A stretch of 64,000 nucleotides of DNA, taken from contig NZ_BMPD01000001.1 in the NCBI RefSeq assembly GCF_014647415.1, positions 744,001-808,000 of the forward strand, given 5' to 3'. The notes under the pieces were generated by a model, which was not told the origin of the DNA, did no database searches, and worked only from the letters and a program-made list of their open reading frames with translations. Below are positions 29,452 to 39,578 of the stretch, piece by piece. This DNA comes from Haloarcula sebkhae. GTDB taxonomy: Archaea; Halobacteriota; Halobacteria; Halobacteriales; Haloarculaceae. Made by a program: the position numbers and the translations under genes. Position 1 is the stretch's first letter. Every line of letters starts with the position of its first letter.

Positions 29452-31314
29452 GTGTCCGGAGCAGAATCACTTATCGGCGCCGTCGTGTTGGTCGTGAGTC
29501 TGGGGGTCGCCGCACAACTGGTCGCCGACTGGCTCCAGATCCCGAGCGTCGCGTTCCTGCTGGTCGCCGGCGTCCTCGTCGGCCCGCAGGCGCTCGACCT
29601 TGTCGACCCCGCGATATTCGGGCAGGCCGGGTTGCAGGCTATCGTCGGCCTCAGCGTCGGCATTATCGTCTTCGAAGGGGCGTTCCACCTCACTGTCGAT
29701 CGAGTCCGTGAAGCGTCCAGAGAGGCGCTTGGACTGGTGACAATCGGGGCGTTCGTCTCGCTTGTCGGAACCGCTGTCGCCGTCAAAGTCGTGTTCGGGA
29801 CGACGTGGCCGGTCGCCGTCCTCGTCGGGAGCCTGCTTATCGCCACCGGGCCGACGGTCATCACGCCGATCATGCAGGTGGTTCCAGTACGGGACCGGGT
29901 CGCCGCGGCGCTGGAGACGGAGGGGATCATCAACGACGTGACCGCCGCCATCCTCGCGGTGGCGACGTTCGAGTTCGTCATCGCGAGCCAGTCCTCGCCG
30001 GTCGTCGTCATCGAAGCGTTCGTCGCCCGATTGGCCGTTGGCCACGTCGTCGGCATCGCTGTCGGCGGCGGCACCGCACTACTGCTCAAGCGGTGGCACC
30101 TGTCGGCGGACAATGCCCTTCAGAACGCCCGGGTCGTGGTCCTGACCGCGGCACTGCTGGCGTACGCGCTCGGGAGTATGTGGCTCTCTGAGGCCGGTAT
30201 CGCAGCCGCCGCCGTTGCCGGTATCGTACTGGGGAACGCCGAGATCCCCCACAAAGAGGAGGTTGCTGGGTTCAAGGGCGGTATTACGCTGTTTGTGCTC
30301 TCGTTCGTGTTCATCGTGCTGGCGGCACAGCTCTCACTCGGCGACCTGCGTGCGCTCGGGGTCGGCGGGCTCGTCGTCGTCATCGTTGTCGCTGCGCTCG
30401 TCCGCCCGCTTGGCGTGTTCCTCTCGACGCTGGGTGGCCGACTGACAGTTCGAGAGCGGATGTTCGTCGGCGGGATGGGGCCGCGCGGTATCGTCCCGGC
30501 CAGCGTCGCCACGCTGTTTGCCATCGAACTGCGTCCCGAGAACCCCGAAGCCGCGACGGTTCTCGTCGGGACCGTCTTTCTCGTCATCTTCGCGACCGTC
30601 ATGTTTCAAGGCGGGCTGGCCCGTCACTTCGCGCAAGCGCTTGATATCCTTCCTATGCAAACACTCATCGTCGGTGGCGGTCGTGTCGGCCGGGAACTGG
30701 CAGTCCGGTACGAGTCACGCGGCGAGGAGGTCGTCCTCATCGACAGCGACGAGGACACCGTCGAGCGGACCCGGGCCGACGGCCACCGCGTCGTTCACGG
30801 GGACGCGACGAACGCGACCGTCCTCGAAGAAGCAGGGGCGAATCGGGCATCCGTCGTCGTCGCTGCGACCGCAGACGACGACGTGAACTTGCTCGTGGCA
30901 CAGCTGGCGACGACCCGGTTCGACGTCGATACCGTGGTCGCCAGAGCGAACCAGCCGGACAACGTCGAGGCCTTCGAGGATCTCGACGTCGAGACCATCT
31001 CCGCCGGCTTCGCCGTCGCCGACGCAATCGATGACGCGGTCGAGCGACCAGCGCTGGCCCACTGGCTGTCGGACTCCGGCCGAACAGGGGACGTACTGGA
31101 AGTCGAACTCAGCAACGACTCGCTGGTCGACCGGACCATAGAGGAGACCGCCGACAAGCTCCCGGACGGCTGTCTGGTCGCAATGGTGAGCCGCAACGGC
31201 ACAGACAGAGTCCCCGACAGCGATTTCCGCCTCGCGAACGGCGATCACCTGACACTCGTCTGCGAGACCAACGAGGCAATGCAGGACGCCAGAAGACTGT
31301 GTCAGGGCGGATAG
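29452..31314 (+). CDS. CPA-family Na+/H+ (cation:proton) antiporter with TrkA domains
   Basis: A 620-residue protein beginning at GTG 29452. Residues 1-395 hold 11-13 membrane helices with the Na_H_Exchanger layout (IATGPTVITPIMQVVPVRD, GMGPRGIVPASVATLFAIEL). Residues 400-515 form a TrkA-N Rossmann domain (LIVGGGRVGRELA) and 545-620 a TrkA-C domain, which gate transport in response to nucleotides. It should exchange Na+ or K+ for protons, central to osmotic balance in a halophile. The promoter region is shared with the divergent hydrolase gene. Confidence 0.92.
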   Translation: MSGAESLIGAVVLVVSLGVAAQLVADWLQIPSVAFLLVAGVLVGPQALDLVDPAIFGQAGLQAIVGLSVGIIVFEGAFHLTVDRVREASREALGLVTIGAFVSLVGTAVAVKVVFGTTWPVAVLVGSLLIATGPTVITPIMQVVPVRDRVAAALETEGIINDVTAAILAVATFEFVIASQSSPVVVIEAFVARLAVGHVVGIAVGGGTALLLKRWHLSADNALQNARVVVLTAALLAYALGSMWLSEAGIAAAAVAGIVLGNAEIPHKEEVAGFKGGITLFVLSFVFIVLAAQLSLGDLRALGVGGLVVVIVVAALVRPLGVFLSTLGGRLTVRERMFVGGMGPRGIVPASVATLFAIELRPENPEAATVLVGTVFLVIFATVMFQGGLARHFAQALDILPMQTLIVGGGRVGRELAVRYESRGEEVVLIDSDEDTVERTRADGHRVVHGDATNATVLEEAGANRASVVVAATADDDVNLLVAQLATTRFDVDTVVARANQPDNVEAFEDLDVETISAGFAVADAIDDAVERPALAHWLSDSGRTGDVLEVELSNDSLVDRTIEETADKLPDGCLVAMVSRNGTDRVPDSDFRLANGDHLTLVCETNEAMQDARRLCQGG

Positions 31315-31332
31315 CCGGGCGACGCGTGCCGC

Positions 31333-31524
31333 TCAGCGCAGTTCCTCAAGCGAGACGGTCGCCGAACGGTCCGCGGTAACCCACTCTGTCACGGACTGCT
31401 GACAGTCCGAAGGGAAGATAGTCAGTTCCGATGGGTTCTCGGGGTCGTCGTACAGGCAGTCCAGTTCGAACTCCGGCGTCTCGTCCAGATCGGTGTCCGA
31501 CAGGGGTGACGTGGTAGCACTCAT
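31333..31524 (-). CDS. Small acidic haloarchaeal protein (DUF7511-like)
   Basis: A 63-residue acidic protein (MSATTSPLSDTDLDETPEFELDCLYDD) with ELTIFPSDCQQSVTEWVTADR and SVSLEEL-like ending. Proteins of this pattern are widespread in haloarchaea; function unknown. Its ATG is 3 bases after the stop of the zinc-ribbon gene 31528-31683, so the two are an operon. Confidence 0.7.
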   Translation of the reverse strand: MSATTSPLSDTDLDETPEFELDCLYDDPENPSELTIFPSDCQQSVTEWVTADRSATVSLEELR

Positions 31525-31527
31525 GAG

Positions 31528-31683
31528 TCAGGTAGCGTGGGTAACACTGCAGTTTTCACACAGTTCGTCGGTAGCACGGCCGCTAGCAGCTGGAATACTG
31601 CTCCCACACCGCCGACACGTCCGTTGTGACCGTACGTATTCGGTGTGGGACTGAATGTGTGCGATGTCACGTTCTCCGCTCAT
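31528..31683 (-). CDS. Zinc-ribbon microprotein
   Basis: A 51-residue frame starting MSGERDIAHIQSHTEY with two CxxC knuckles, CRRC (about 24-27) and CENC (about 43-46), the classic four-Cys zinc ribbon. A TATA-like stretch at 31703-31711 is at leaderless distance. It is followed after 3 bases by the DUF7511-like gene. Confidence 0.7.
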   Translation of the reverse strand: MSGERDIAHIQSHTEYVRSQRTCRRCGSSIPAASGRATDELCENCSVTHAT

Positions 31684-31874
31684 ATCTGCTATAGATGGGC
31701 AGTTACTAAAAACACTTTTGGAAACCCATCCAGATATACCTAATACAACTAAATGTAATTGTATCCATTAGGTGCATTCGAATCGTTCGGGCAGAACGTC
31801 GATCCGTAATCGGACAACTGTGCGAAGCAACGGCGCGGAAAACAAGACCAGCGGCGAGAGAAAACAGGGACGGT

Positions 31875-34658
31875 TCAGGCGTTTGCGACAGTTCGGAGGA
31901 TCTCCGGCGCGTCGTCCAATGCGTCGTCCAGCGCGTCCGCGTCGGGGCCGCCGCCCTGTGCGAAGTCCGGCGGGCCGCCACCGCCGCCGCCGACGCGACG
32001 GGCCAGTTCGCCGACGACTTCACCGGCGTCGACGTCGACACCGTCGGGCACAGAGACGACGAACTGCGCGCCGTCCAGCCCTGAGCCAAGCACCGCGATG
32101 TTGCCTTGCTCGACGATCGCGTTCGCCTGTGCGCGGAGTTCGTCCATGTCGGCGTCGATACGCCCGACGACGGCGGTCGCCTCACCGACCTCGACTTCCT
32201 CGTTATCACCGCCGCCGCTGGCACGAGCCTCGGCGAGTTGCTCTTTGAGCTGTTCGATCTCCTTGCCGCGGGCCTTCCACTCGTCGAAGAATCGCTCGGC
32301 AGTCTCCGGGACGGCATCGGGCGCGACATCGAGGATATCCGCGGCCTCGGTGAGCGCGTCCTCGGTGCGCTGGGTGGCCTCGATGGCGGCGTTGCCCGCC
32401 GCGAACGTCAGCCGGATGACGCCGTCCTGAATCCGCTCGGTGTTCAGGAGCTTGATAGCCCCGATGTCACCGGTTCGGGCGACGTGGGTACCACCGCAGG
32501 CCTGCACGTCATCGCCAACGGTGATGAGCCGGATCTGCTCACCGGCCGGAATCCCGCCCTGATAGAGGTCGAAACCGTACCGTTCCTCAGCCTCGTTGCG
32601 GTCGGGCCACTCTTGAGAGACGGTGATGTTGTCCTGAATGATGTCGTTTGCGAGGCGTTCAATCTCCTTGACTTCCTCGCGACTCACCGACTCGTAGTGG
32701 CGGATGTCGATGCGGGCAGAGTCGGTGCCCTTCTGGGCACCGGCCTGTCTGACGTGCTCGCCGAGCACCTGCCGGGCGCTGTGGATGACGATGTGGGTCG
32801 CCGTGTGGTGTTGCATCAGGCGTTGGCGACGGGTCGCGTCGACCTGCCCGCGGACGAACTCGCCCTTGCCGGGGTCGTCGTCGCAGGTGTGGACGATAAC
32901 GTCACCGTACTGCTGGACGTCGGTCACCTCGGCGGAGACGTCGTCGGTCGACAGCGTCCCCTCGTCCGGCGGCTGGCCACCACCTTCGGGGTAGAACATC
33001 GTCTGGTCGAGCACCACGTCGTAGGTGTCCTCATCGCGGTCGAAGACCTCGAGAACGACGGCCTCGAACTCGGTCCGCTGCTGGTCCTCGTAGTAGAGCC
33101 GGTCGGTCTCGGGCAGTTCGTCGAGCCGGTCCTCGTAGGGCGTCTGTGACTCCTCGGTGGCGGTGTCGTCGCCGCCGTGGCGCTGGGCGACGACCGCGTA
33201 GAAGTCGTCGGGTACGTCGACCGCGACGCCTTTCTCGGCGGCGATCTCCTCGACCATGTCCGGCTGGATGCCGTGGGAGTCGTACAGCTCGACCAGTTCT
33301 GCGGTCGGGATCGGCTCGCCCTTCTCGGCGTACTCGTCGGCCAGCTGACGGACGCGCCGGCCACCCCGGTCCAGCGTCTCGCGGTACTTCTCGACCTCGG
33401 TGCGGACGATGTCGCGGATGGTGTCGCGGTTCTCGTAGTCGAGGCGCTCGGCCTGCATATCGACGAGTTCGTCGAGCGGCGCGTCGACGCCGACACCGTC
33501 GACCAGCCGCTTCGTTCGGCGCAGCACCATCCGGGCCAGATAGCCCGTCCCGACGTTCGACGGGACGATACCATCGCCGAGCATGTACGCGAGCGTCCGG
33601 CAGTGATCAGCGATGGCGTAGATGTCCTCCAGTGGTGCCATCAGGTCCCGCATCTCCTCGACCTCGACGCCGACCTCGGCGGCGATGGTGTCGCGTTCGG
33701 CCTCGATGTCTTCGGCCTCGTCGATGTCCATCCGGCCGGCCAGTTTCGCGGCCTCGTGGACGATTCGTTCCTCCTCGTCGGTGAGCTCGATGCCGGCGTT
33801 GTCCTTGAGGAAGGCGATCATGTCGGGGTAGACAGCCTCGTACACCGTCGGCGTCCCCTGGCTCATCCAGGTCCAGCGTTCCAGCCCGTAGCCGGTGTCG
33901 ACGATGTAGGTGTCCATCGGCGAGTACCGGTTGCCGTCTTTCATTTCGTACTCGCCGTCGGGGTCCTGCTCCATCGACATGAACACGAGCGTCGCGAGTT
34001 CGGCTCCCCGGTAGATGACCTCGATGGCCGGGCCGGCGTTGCCGCCGCCCACCCACGGGTCCTCGATGTAGACGATCTCGTCCAAGTTCGCCCCCATCTC
34101 CTCGAACAGTTCGTCACAGTACTGGACCGTCTCGTTCTTCCAGTACACCTCGCCCTCGTAGGCGTACTGCTCGGGGTCTTCGATGTCCTCACGCGCGTTG
34201 AACGCGTGGTGGGCCATCATCTCGAAGGCCATCGTGTGCCGACCAGTCTTCCCGACGTTATCGATGTCCTGCATCCGGATGCAGGGCTGGCTAATACACA
34301 GCGGGTTCGCCGGCGGCGGCGTCGTCCCCGAGGTGACCAACGGTTGGAAGTCATAAATCGACGCCTGGGTCAACAGCACGTCGTCGCGCCAGCGGTTCGC
34401 TGCGACCGGATACGGATCGATGCGGTCGTGGTCGCGCTCCTCGAAAAAGGAGAGGAACGCCTCACGCATCTCCGTCAGCGAGTGGGACTCGTCGAAGCCG
34501 GGGTTGTCGATGAAGTCGTACTCCGCACACGGCGGTTCGCCGCAGGTCTCGCGCTCAACGCGGGACCAGAACATGTCGCCACAGGAGACACACTCCTGTC
34601 TGTGGAAGCCTTCCTCTTCGAAGTAGTCGAGTTGGTAGGCCTCGTCGAGGTCGCTCAT
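31875..34658 (-). CDS. alaS: Alanyl-tRNA synthetase (archaeal type)
   Basis: A 927-residue enzyme. It has the archaeal N-terminal extension with four Cys ([14 protein letters not shown], residues 23-43), class II motifs ([19 protein letters not shown]), the tRNA-recognition region, the editing domain with [17 protein letters not shown] and [13 protein letters not shown], and a C-Ala/DHHA1 tail ending in a Gly-rich segment ([17 protein letters not shown]). A TATA box at 34683-34690 gives a leaderless start. It charges tRNA-Ala and clears mischarged Ser/Gly. Confidence 0.97.
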   Translation of the reverse strand: MSDLDEAYQLDYFEEEGFHRQECVSCGDMFWSRVERETCGEPPCAEYDFIDNPGFDESHSLTEMREAFLSFFEERDHDRIDPYPVAANRWRDDVLLTQASIYDFQPLVTSGTTPPPANPLCISQPCIRMQDIDNVGKTGRHTMAFEMMAHHAFNAREDIEDPEQYAYEGEVYWKNETVQYCDELFEEMGANLDEIVYIEDPWVGGGNAGPAIEVIYRGAELATLVFMSMEQDPDGEYEMKDGNRYSPMDTYIVDTGYGLERWTWMSQGTPTVYEAVYPDMIAFLKDNAGIELTDEEERIVHEAAKLAGRMDIDEAEDIEAERDTIAAEVGVEVEEMRDLMAPLEDIYAIADHCRTLAYMLGDGIVPSNVGTGYLARMVLRRTKRLVDGVGVDAPLDELVDMQAERLDYENRDTIRDIVRTEVEKYRETLDRGGRRVRQLADEYAEKGEPIPTAELVELYDSHGIQPDMVEEIAAEKGVAVDVPDDFYAVVAQRHGGDDTATEESQTPYEDRLDELPETDRLYYEDQQRTEFEAVVLEVFDRDEDTYDVVLDQTMFYPEGGGQPPDEGTLSTDDVSAEVTDVQQYGDVIVHTCDDDPGKGEFVRGQVDATRRQRLMQHHTATHIVIHSARQVLGEHVRQAGAQKGTDSARIDIRHYESVSREEVKEIERLANDIIQDNITVSQEWPDRNEAEERYGFDLYQGGIPAGEQIRLITVGDDVQACGGTHVARTGDIGAIKLLNTERIQDGVIRLTFAAGNAAIEATQRTEDALTEAADILDVAPDAVPETAERFFDEWKARGKEIEQLKEQLAEARASGGGDNEEVEVGEATAVVGRIDADMDELRAQANAIVEQGNIAVLGSGLDGAQFVVSVPDGVDVDAGEVVGELARRVGGGGGGPPDFAQGGGPDADALDDALDDAPEILRTVANA

Positions 34659-34682
34659 TGGTGTTCAGTTGGCCCACGTTCG

Positions 34683-34690
34683 CCTAAAAC
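34683..34690 (-). promoter_or_regulatory. TATA box of alaS
   Basis: GTTTTAGG on the minus strand is centred about 28 bases before the alaS ATG at 34658. Confidence 0.5.
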
Positions 34691-34722
34691 TGTTCCGAAG
34701 GGGCCGGCGGTATCCCCGACGG

Positions 34723-35355
34723 TCAGAGCATGACTGAGGATTCCCCAGAGATGGTCTTCGGCACAACGACTTCTTCGGTAGTCATCGCGCCCGCTGGCGA
34801 GGAGATTCGTAGCGTGGCAGTTTCGCCTTCTGGCAGGGGTTTGCCGAACGTGGTGGCACCAGTGACCTCCCGACTCTCACCGAGGTCAAGAGAGATGGTG
34901 AGTCGGTCTTCAACGCTGTTTAACACCGGCTGAGAGTCATCTTTGTCTTGGACGGTCGAGACAACGAACCGGCCATCGGGGTTACCGTCGGCGCCGCCAA
35001 CCGCGAGCTGATAGTACGATCCGCTCGGGCCGATCCATTGGACAGTCGTCTTACCCAAGTCCACGTTTCCGGCACCCGGTGCTCGCTTGACCGTGACATT
35101 CACTACGCCGACCTCGCTGTTGCCCGTGAAATGGTCACCGGTCATGCTGACGACCTGAATTCGGTTCGTCGTCGAATCGCTGGACTGCTGGCCCGTCGCC
35201 TGCGCGGAACTCTGCAGGAACCCCGCAGTGTTGATGAGCACGCCCGCTGCGATTGCCGCGACCAGCACCATCGCGATAAACACGATGAGTGTCCCGATCC
35301 CGACCTGTCCGCGGTCCTCGCCCGTCCCCTCCGTAGATGGTCGTAAACGTTGCAT
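34723..35355 (-). CDS. Archaellin (archaeal flagellin), lone gene
   Basis: A 210-residue archaellin. The class III signal peptide reads [28 protein letters not shown], cut by the FlaK/PibD peptidase just before QVGIG; the hydrophobic helix forms the filament core and the rest ([23 protein letters not shown]) the outer beta domain. It is not in an archaellum operon here: alaS and rfcS are the neighbours. Haloarcula species are known to carry separate archaellin genes used under different salinities, and this may be such a copy. The promoter is in the 90 bases upstream (TTTATGATG near 35385). Confidence 0.92.
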   Translation of the reverse strand: MQRLRPSTEGTGEDRGQVGIGTLIVFIAMVLVAAIAAGVLINTAGFLQSSAQATGQQSSDSTTNRIQVVSMTGDHFTGNSEVGVVNVTVKRAPGAGNVDLGKTTVQWIGPSGSYYQLAVGGADGNPDGRFVVSTVQDKDDSQPVLNSVEDRLTISLDLGESREVTGATTFGKPLPEGETATLRISSPAGAMTTEEVVVPKTISGESSVML

Positions 35356-35447
35356 TTCAGTTGTTGATATTCTTAGAACGCTTTCATCATAAACCTCACC
35401 TGCCAGTTATCAGGCGTGAAAAATTGAGGCGGCGTGGTATGAGAGCC

Positions 35448-36425
35448 TTACTCGTCCTGTGCGAGCGAGGCCAGCATCGCTTCCAGTTGGACGCGCTCGT
35501 TCGCGCCGCGGGTGATCCGATAATCGGTTTCGCCGATGCGTTCGAGTACCCGGACGGCCGCATCGTCGCCGATATCGAATTCCCAGATTGAGCGGTGCAG
35601 TTGGTCGATGATGTCACCGCCAGCGATGCCTTCCTCAGTCAGCAGTCTATCGAGGGTCGCCCGCGAGGCGGTGAAGTCGCCGTCCAGCGCCGACTGAACC
35701 ATCGTCCGAATCTCTTCCGGGCGGGCCGTCGAAGTGATCGCATACACCGCTGACTCGTCGACCGTGTCGCCGCTGACCGATGCGGCTTGCAGGCCGTTGA
35801 TGGCTTTCCGCATGTCCCCGTCGGCGGCGTAAACGAGTGCGTCGAGTCCGTCTTCGGTCAGTTCGATGTCCTCTTCGGCGGCGATGTTTCTGATTTCCTC
35901 GGCAACGGCGTCGTCTGCCAGCGGTGAGAACCGGAAGACCGCACAGCGGGACTGAATCGGATCGATGATCTGGCTGGAGTAGTTACACGAGAGAATAAAG
36001 CGGACGTTGTTCGAGAACTGCTCCATTGTCCGGCGCAGCGCTGACTGGGCGTCGCTTGTCAGGGCATCGGCCTCGTCGAGGAAGATGATACGGTACTCGA
36101 CGCCGCCGAAGCTCGTCCGGGCGAAGTTCTTGATGCGGTCCCGGACCACGTCGATACCGCGTTCGTCGGAGGCGTTCAGTTCGAGGAAGTGTTCGCGCCA
36201 GTCGTCGCCGTACAGTTCGCGGGCGATAGCCGTCGCACACGTCGTCTTCCCCGTCCCCGCCGGCCCGGAAAACAGCATGTGACTTAGGTCGTTGCGCGAG
36301 ACGTAGCTCTTGAGCCGCCCGACGATGTTCTCGTGGCCCATCACGTCGTCGAGCGTCTGCGGGCGGTACTTCTCGATCCAGACCTCCTCGCGTCCCGCCC
36401 GCGACTCGGACTCGGCCTCACTCAT
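35448..36425 (-). CDS. rfcS: Replication factor C small subunit (clamp loader)
   Basis: A 325-residue AAA+ protein; ATG 36425 ([22 protein letters not shown]) follows a TATA box by 27 bases. Walker [10 protein letters not shown] (about 51-59), Walker B FLDEADAL, and the SRC arginine finger QSRCAVFRF are present, with the clamp-loader C-terminal helices. Length is standard and no intein interrupts it, unlike many haloarchaeal replication genes. It loads the PCNA sliding clamp with RfcL. Confidence 0.96.
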   Translation of the reverse strand: MSEAESESRAGREEVWIEKYRPQTLDDVMGHENIVGRLKSYVSRNDLSHMLFSGPAGTGKTTCATAIARELYGDDWREHFLELNASDERGIDVVRDRIKNFARTSFGGVEYRIIFLDEADALTSDAQSALRRTMEQFSNNVRFILSCNYSSQIIDPIQSRCAVFRFSPLADDAVAEEIRNIAAEEDIELTEDGLDALVYAADGDMRKAINGLQAASVSGDTVDESAVYAITSTARPEEIRTMVQSALDGDFTASRATLDRLLTEEGIAGGDIIDQLHRSIWEFDIGDDAAVRVLERIGETDYRITRGANERVQLEAMLASLAQDE

Positions 36426-36449
36426 GGACGATGGGAGGCGTGGGCCGGT

Positions 36450-36456
36450 CTTAAAC
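36450..36456 (-). promoter_or_regulatory. TATA box of rfcS
   Basis: GTTTAAG on the minus strand is centred about 27 bases before the rfcS ATG. It lies in the 79-base divergent gap with samp2. Confidence 0.5.
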
Positions 36457-36504
36457 CCCGCGAGAGTCGACAGTCTCAGGTGCGTCGGCGGAGTACGGCC
36501 GGGC

Positions 36505-36705
36505 ATGCACGTCACCGTCGAGATTGCTGGCGAAGACACCCACGGACTGGAGGTGGAGGCGGACGCGACCTACGGCGACCTGCTCGCACCGGTCGACCTG
36601 AGTCCCCACGAGGTGTCAGTCCTCGTCGACGGCGAGCACGTGCCGACAGACCAGCCCGTCGAGCACGACCACGTTCGGGTCGTCAGGCTCATCAAAGGCG
36701 GCTGA
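36505..36705 (+). CDS. samp2: Ubiquitin-like small archaeal modifier protein SAMP2
   Basis: A 66-residue beta-grasp protein beginning [20 protein letters not shown] and ending [10 protein letters not shown]. The terminal Gly-Gly is activated by the E1-like UbaA; SAMP2 is conjugated to Lys of target proteins and also serves as sulfur carrier for tRNA thiolation in Haloferax. [16 protein letters not shown] matches the Haloferax protein as I recall it. A GNAT acetyltransferase begins 29 bases downstream. The upstream open codons back to 36310 overlap rfcS and are not part of the gene. Confidence 0.92.
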   Translation: MHVTVEIAGEDTHGLEVEADATYGDLLAPVDLSPHEVSVLVDGEHVPTDQPVEHDHVRVVRLIKGG

Positions 36706-36734
36706 ACCGCCGAGCAGCCCCCTCTAACACAGCC

Positions 36735-37115
36735 ATGCACGTCCGTACAGCGAAGGCCAACGAAGTACCTGCCGTAATGAACGTCCTCGACGGGGCGGTC
36801 CTCTCGATAGCCGTAGAAATCGTGCGAGCGGGTGCTGAAGACGGTAGCACGCTCGTCGCAATGTCCGGTGACAACGAGACGGGTGGGCGCGTTCTCGGTG
36901 CACTCGTACTCGACGGGACCCACATCGAGGCCGTCGCTGTCCGTCGGCGTCGCCGCGGCCAGGGCATCGGGACAGCGCTCGTCGAGGCGGCACTCGACCG
37001 TCGGGACCAACTCACCGCGGAGTTTGACGCGGACGTGCGGCCGTTCTACGAGGGGCTTGGATTCGACACCAAGCCACTGGACGACCCAGGCCGCTATCGT
37101 GGCGAGCGTGAGTAG
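36735..37115 (+). CDS. GNAT-family N-acetyltransferase
   Basis: A 126-residue protein starting MHVRTAKANEVPAVMNVLDGA. The acetyl-CoA site is VAVRRRRRGQGIGTALVEAAL (Q/RxxGxG/A), followed by the typical VRPFYEGLGF that closes the fold. It is shorter than the usual 150 residues but complete. Twenty-nine bases separate it from samp2, suggesting one transcript. Substrate unknown. Confidence 0.85.
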   Translation: MHVRTAKANEVPAVMNVLDGAVLSIAVEIVRAGAEDGSTLVAMSGDNETGGRVLGALVLDGTHIEAVAVRRRRRGQGIGTALVEAALDRRDQLTAEFDADVRPFYEGLGFDTKPLDDPGRYRGERE

Positions 37116-37199
37116 GAATGGCAACTCCGCAGAGAGACCGGAACTGTTCTCATAGCGTCGTAACATTTTTTAGATGGTTTCGAGAACGATTTTAAGACA

Positions 37200-37775
37200 A
37201 TGGCAGCAACTGTCGCTGAAGACGCAGTCGAAGCGAGGGGCGACCGGGTCGTCGCATACCTCATCGATTTCGCCATCCTGAGCGCCGTTGCGTTCGGCCT
37301 GTGGCTTGTCACGTTCGTTCTCAACACGGTTCTCTCGGTCGGCGCGATGGCCGCCACCTCGCCCGGGGATCCGGGTGCAATGGGCGGTGGATCAATGCTG
37401 GCTGCGGGGCTCCTGGGGATCGTCATCAATTTCGTCCTGTGGCTCGCCATCGGTGCGATGCTCGTCTACTACTTCGGCTACTACGCCGAGACCAACGAGA
37501 CGGTCGGGAAACGGTCACAGAACGTCGCAGTCGTCGACGAGAACGGCACGCCGCCGTCCCAACGGGACCGCCTGCTCCGAACGGCAGTGCTGCTCGCCCC
37601 GTTCCCGATCATGCTCCTGCTCGGTGGTATTCTCGGCGGGTTCGGGTTCATTTTCGCGCTCGTTCTCATGGCCGGTTGGCTCCTCGTCGAAGCGGCCGTC
37701 ATGTTCGTGAGCGACGACGCACAGCGCCTCGGTGACCGCGTGGCTGGCACGTACGTCGTCAGCGCAACCAAGTGA
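37200..37775 (+). CDS. RDD-family membrane protein
   Basis: A 191-residue protein with the RDD signature near the N-terminus: ARGDRVVAYLIDFAIL. It has about four hydrophobic segments, a Gly/Met-rich loop (MAATSPGDPGAMGGGSML) and GKRSQNVAVVDENG before the third helix. RDD proteins are integral membrane proteins, some with ion transport activity. TATA-like ATTTTTTAG at 37166-37174 is at leaderless distance. Confidence 0.85.
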   Translation: MAATVAEDAVEARGDRVVAYLIDFAILSAVAFGLWLVTFVLNTVLSVGAMAATSPGDPGAMGGGSMLAAGLLGIVINFVLWLAIGAMLVYYFGYYAETNETVGKRSQNVAVVDENGTPPSQRDRLLRTAVLLAPFPIMLLLGGILGGFGFIFALVLMAGWLLVEAAVMFVSDDAQRLGDRVAGTYVVSATK

Positions 37776-37777
37776 GG

Positions 37778-39175
37778 TCAGACCAGCGGTTCGACCAGAT
37801 CCCGACCCGCTTCCAGTAGTTCCTCGACGCGTTCCGCACTCGACGCTTCGGCGTAGACGCGGAGCTTCGGCTCCGTGCCCGAGGGGCGGACCAGCACCCA
37901 CGTCCCGTCTTCGAGTCGGATTTTGAACCCGTCGACCGTGTTGATACCGTCGACGGCGACCCCCGCCAGCGCGTCTGGCAGTGCGGTTTCGAGATCGTCG
38001 AGGACCGGCTCCTTTCGGTCGTCCGGACAGTCGACGCTGATCCGGTCCTGATGGATTTCGCCGTGTTCGTCCAGCAGTCGGTCGACACGAGCGTCAAGCG
38101 GTTCCTCGCGCTCGGCAGCGGCGGCGACCAGCGCCACCAGCACGCCGTCCTTGTTCCGCAGGTGGTCCGGCAGGCCGAACCCGCCCGATTCCTCGCCACC
38201 GAACAGCGCGTCGTGCTCGGCCATCGCCTCGGCGACCCACTTGAAGCCGACGGCGACCTCGTGGACATCCCGGCCGTGAGCCTCGGCGACCCGGTCGACG
38301 ATGCTAGAGGTCGAGACTGTCCGAACGACATCGCCCGCCTCGTCCTCCAGCAGGAAGTCGTACATCGCGGCAAAGAACAGATTGGGGTCCAGATAGCCGC
38401 GGTCGGGCGTGACGACGCCGATACGGTCGGCGTCACCGTCGTTGATAATCCCGAGTGCGGCATCGCCCTCGCTGACTTCGCCGACGAGCCCCTCAGCGTT
38501 CTCCGCCGACGGCTCGGGCGACCCGCCCCCGAACTCGGGGTCCTGTACGCAGTTGAGGCGGGTCACCTCGGCTCCGGCTGCTTCGAGCAGGGCGTCGGTG
38601 ACGCCGCGGCCGCTGCCGTACAGCGCGTCGTAGGCGACCGGCAGGCCATCGAGGTCGGTGTCGACGAAATCCAGCGCGTGGTCGTGGAACGGGCTGATGA
38701 GGTCGTCCTCCATCCGGTCGCCCCACTCGTCTTCGGGCAGCGGGTCGAGGACGGCGAGGTTCTCCTCGAAGGCGGCCGTCCAGTCGGGCAGCGCCGGCGA
38801 CCCGTCGCCAGGGATGAACTTCACACCGTTGTACTCCGGCGGATTATGGCTGGCTGTGATCTGGAGCGCGCCAGCCAGCCCGCGGTCTTTTACTGTCCAG
38901 GCGAGGATCGGTGTTGGCGTGTCCCGGTCCGGCAAGAGTACGTCGAACCCGTTCACGCGCAGGACGTGTGCGAGTTCGTCGGCGAACCCGGGCGATGTCT
39001 CGCGGGCGTCGTACCCGATAGCGACGGTCCCGGTCGCCCCGCGCTCGGCGAGCGTCGTGGCGACGGCCTGGCCGACCATCCGGACCCGCGGCTTCGTGAA
39101 CACGTCCAGCGTTGCCCGCCAGCCGTCCGTCCCGAAGGCGATTGCACTTGCGTCGACATCCGCGTCGTTGTCCAT
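37778..39175 (-). CDS. Phosphohexomutase (phosphoglucomutase/phosphomannomutase), first of two
   Basis: A 465-residue alpha-D-phosphohexomutase. ATG 39175 (MDNDADVDASAIAFGTDGWRA) is preferred over 39223. The phosphoserine loop TASHNPPEYNG (about 105), metal loop INDGDADRIGV, sugar-binding GEESGGFG and phosphate-binding RPSGTEPKLRVY are all intact. It interconverts 1- and 6-phosphosugars; glucose versus mannose cannot be settled here. A paralogue lies at 42105-43421. It ends 2 bases from the convergent RDD gene. Confidence 0.92.
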   Translation of the reverse strand: MDNDADVDASAIAFGTDGWRATLDVFTKPRVRMVGQAVATTLAERGATGTVAIGYDARETSPGFADELAHVLRVNGFDVLLPDRDTPTPILAWTVKDRGLAGALQITASHNPPEYNGVKFIPGDGSPALPDWTAAFEENLAVLDPLPEDEWGDRMEDDLISPFHDHALDFVDTDLDGLPVAYDALYGSGRGVTDALLEAAGAEVTRLNCVQDPEFGGGSPEPSAENAEGLVGEVSEGDAALGIINDGDADRIGVVTPDRGYLDPNLFFAAMYDFLLEDEAGDVVRTVSTSSIVDRVAEAHGRDVHEVAVGFKWVAEAMAEHDALFGGEESGGFGLPDHLRNKDGVLVALVAAAAEREEPLDARVDRLLDEHGEIHQDRISVDCPDDRKEPVLDDLETALPDALAGVAVDGINTVDGFKIRLEDGTWVLVRPSGTEPKLRVYAEASSAERVEELLEAGRDLVEPLV

Positions 39176-39266
39176 ATCTCGCGGTTCTCGGCCCCCAGAC
39201 AAAAAGTCACGCCTCATCGGCAAGCTGTCATGTTGCCGGCATCAACGGCGAGCGGCAAGCAGCAGT

Positions 39267-39551
39267 TCAGATATCGAACTCCGCTTCGGCGTCGCTAGAT
39301 TCGACGAGCCGTTCCTTCTCCGCTCTGGAGTACTGCTTGATCTCGTACTCACGGCTCATCGCGTCGGACTGTGAATCGAATGACTCGACGTGGATGAGTT
39401 CGACCGGGGTTCGGCCGCGCGTGTACTTCGCGCCGTCGCCGGCGTCGTGCTCGCGGACGCGGCGTTCCACATCGGTCGTGTAGCCAGTGTAAAACGTGTT
39501 GTCGCTACAACGGAGGACGTACACGTGGTAAGGGCTCCGCGCGGTAGTCAT
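39267..39551 (-). CDS. GIY-YIG domain protein (UPF0213)
   Basis: A 94-residue protein: YHVYVLRCSDNTFYTGYTTDVERRVREH carries the GIY-YIG core (here VYVL..YTGYT), with Arg in ERRVREH and Glu in SREYEIK at the expected positions. It belongs to the YhbQ/UPF0213 group of small nuclease-like proteins, whose activity on DNA is not well settled. It stands alone between a phosphomutase and a zinc microprotein. Confidence 0.88.
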   Translation of the reverse strand: MTTARSPYHVYVLRCSDNTFYTGYTTDVERRVREHDAGDGAKYTRGRTPVELIHVESFDSQSDAMSREYEIKQYSRAEKERLVESSDAEAEFDI

Positions 39552-39578
39552 CGCACGATGCTGGTGGCCCAGTGGGCC

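Noticed and set aside
29370..30113. Upstream extension of the alpha/beta-hydrolase frame
   Set aside because: It overlaps the antiporter coding region in antisense; protein is Thr/Ser/Arg-rich low complexity. The true start is 29369.
33177..34733. 518-codon plus-strand open frame opposite alaS
   Set aside because: It is antisense to a clear AlaRS; long antisense frames are common in G+C-rich haloarchaeal genes and its product has no domain and odd composition.
35448..36425. Intein in rfcS
   Set aside because: The clamp-loader motifs are contiguous and the length is normal, so no intein is present.
38051..39298. 415-codon plus-strand frame opposite the phosphohexomutase
   Set aside because: Shadow of an intact enzyme gene.
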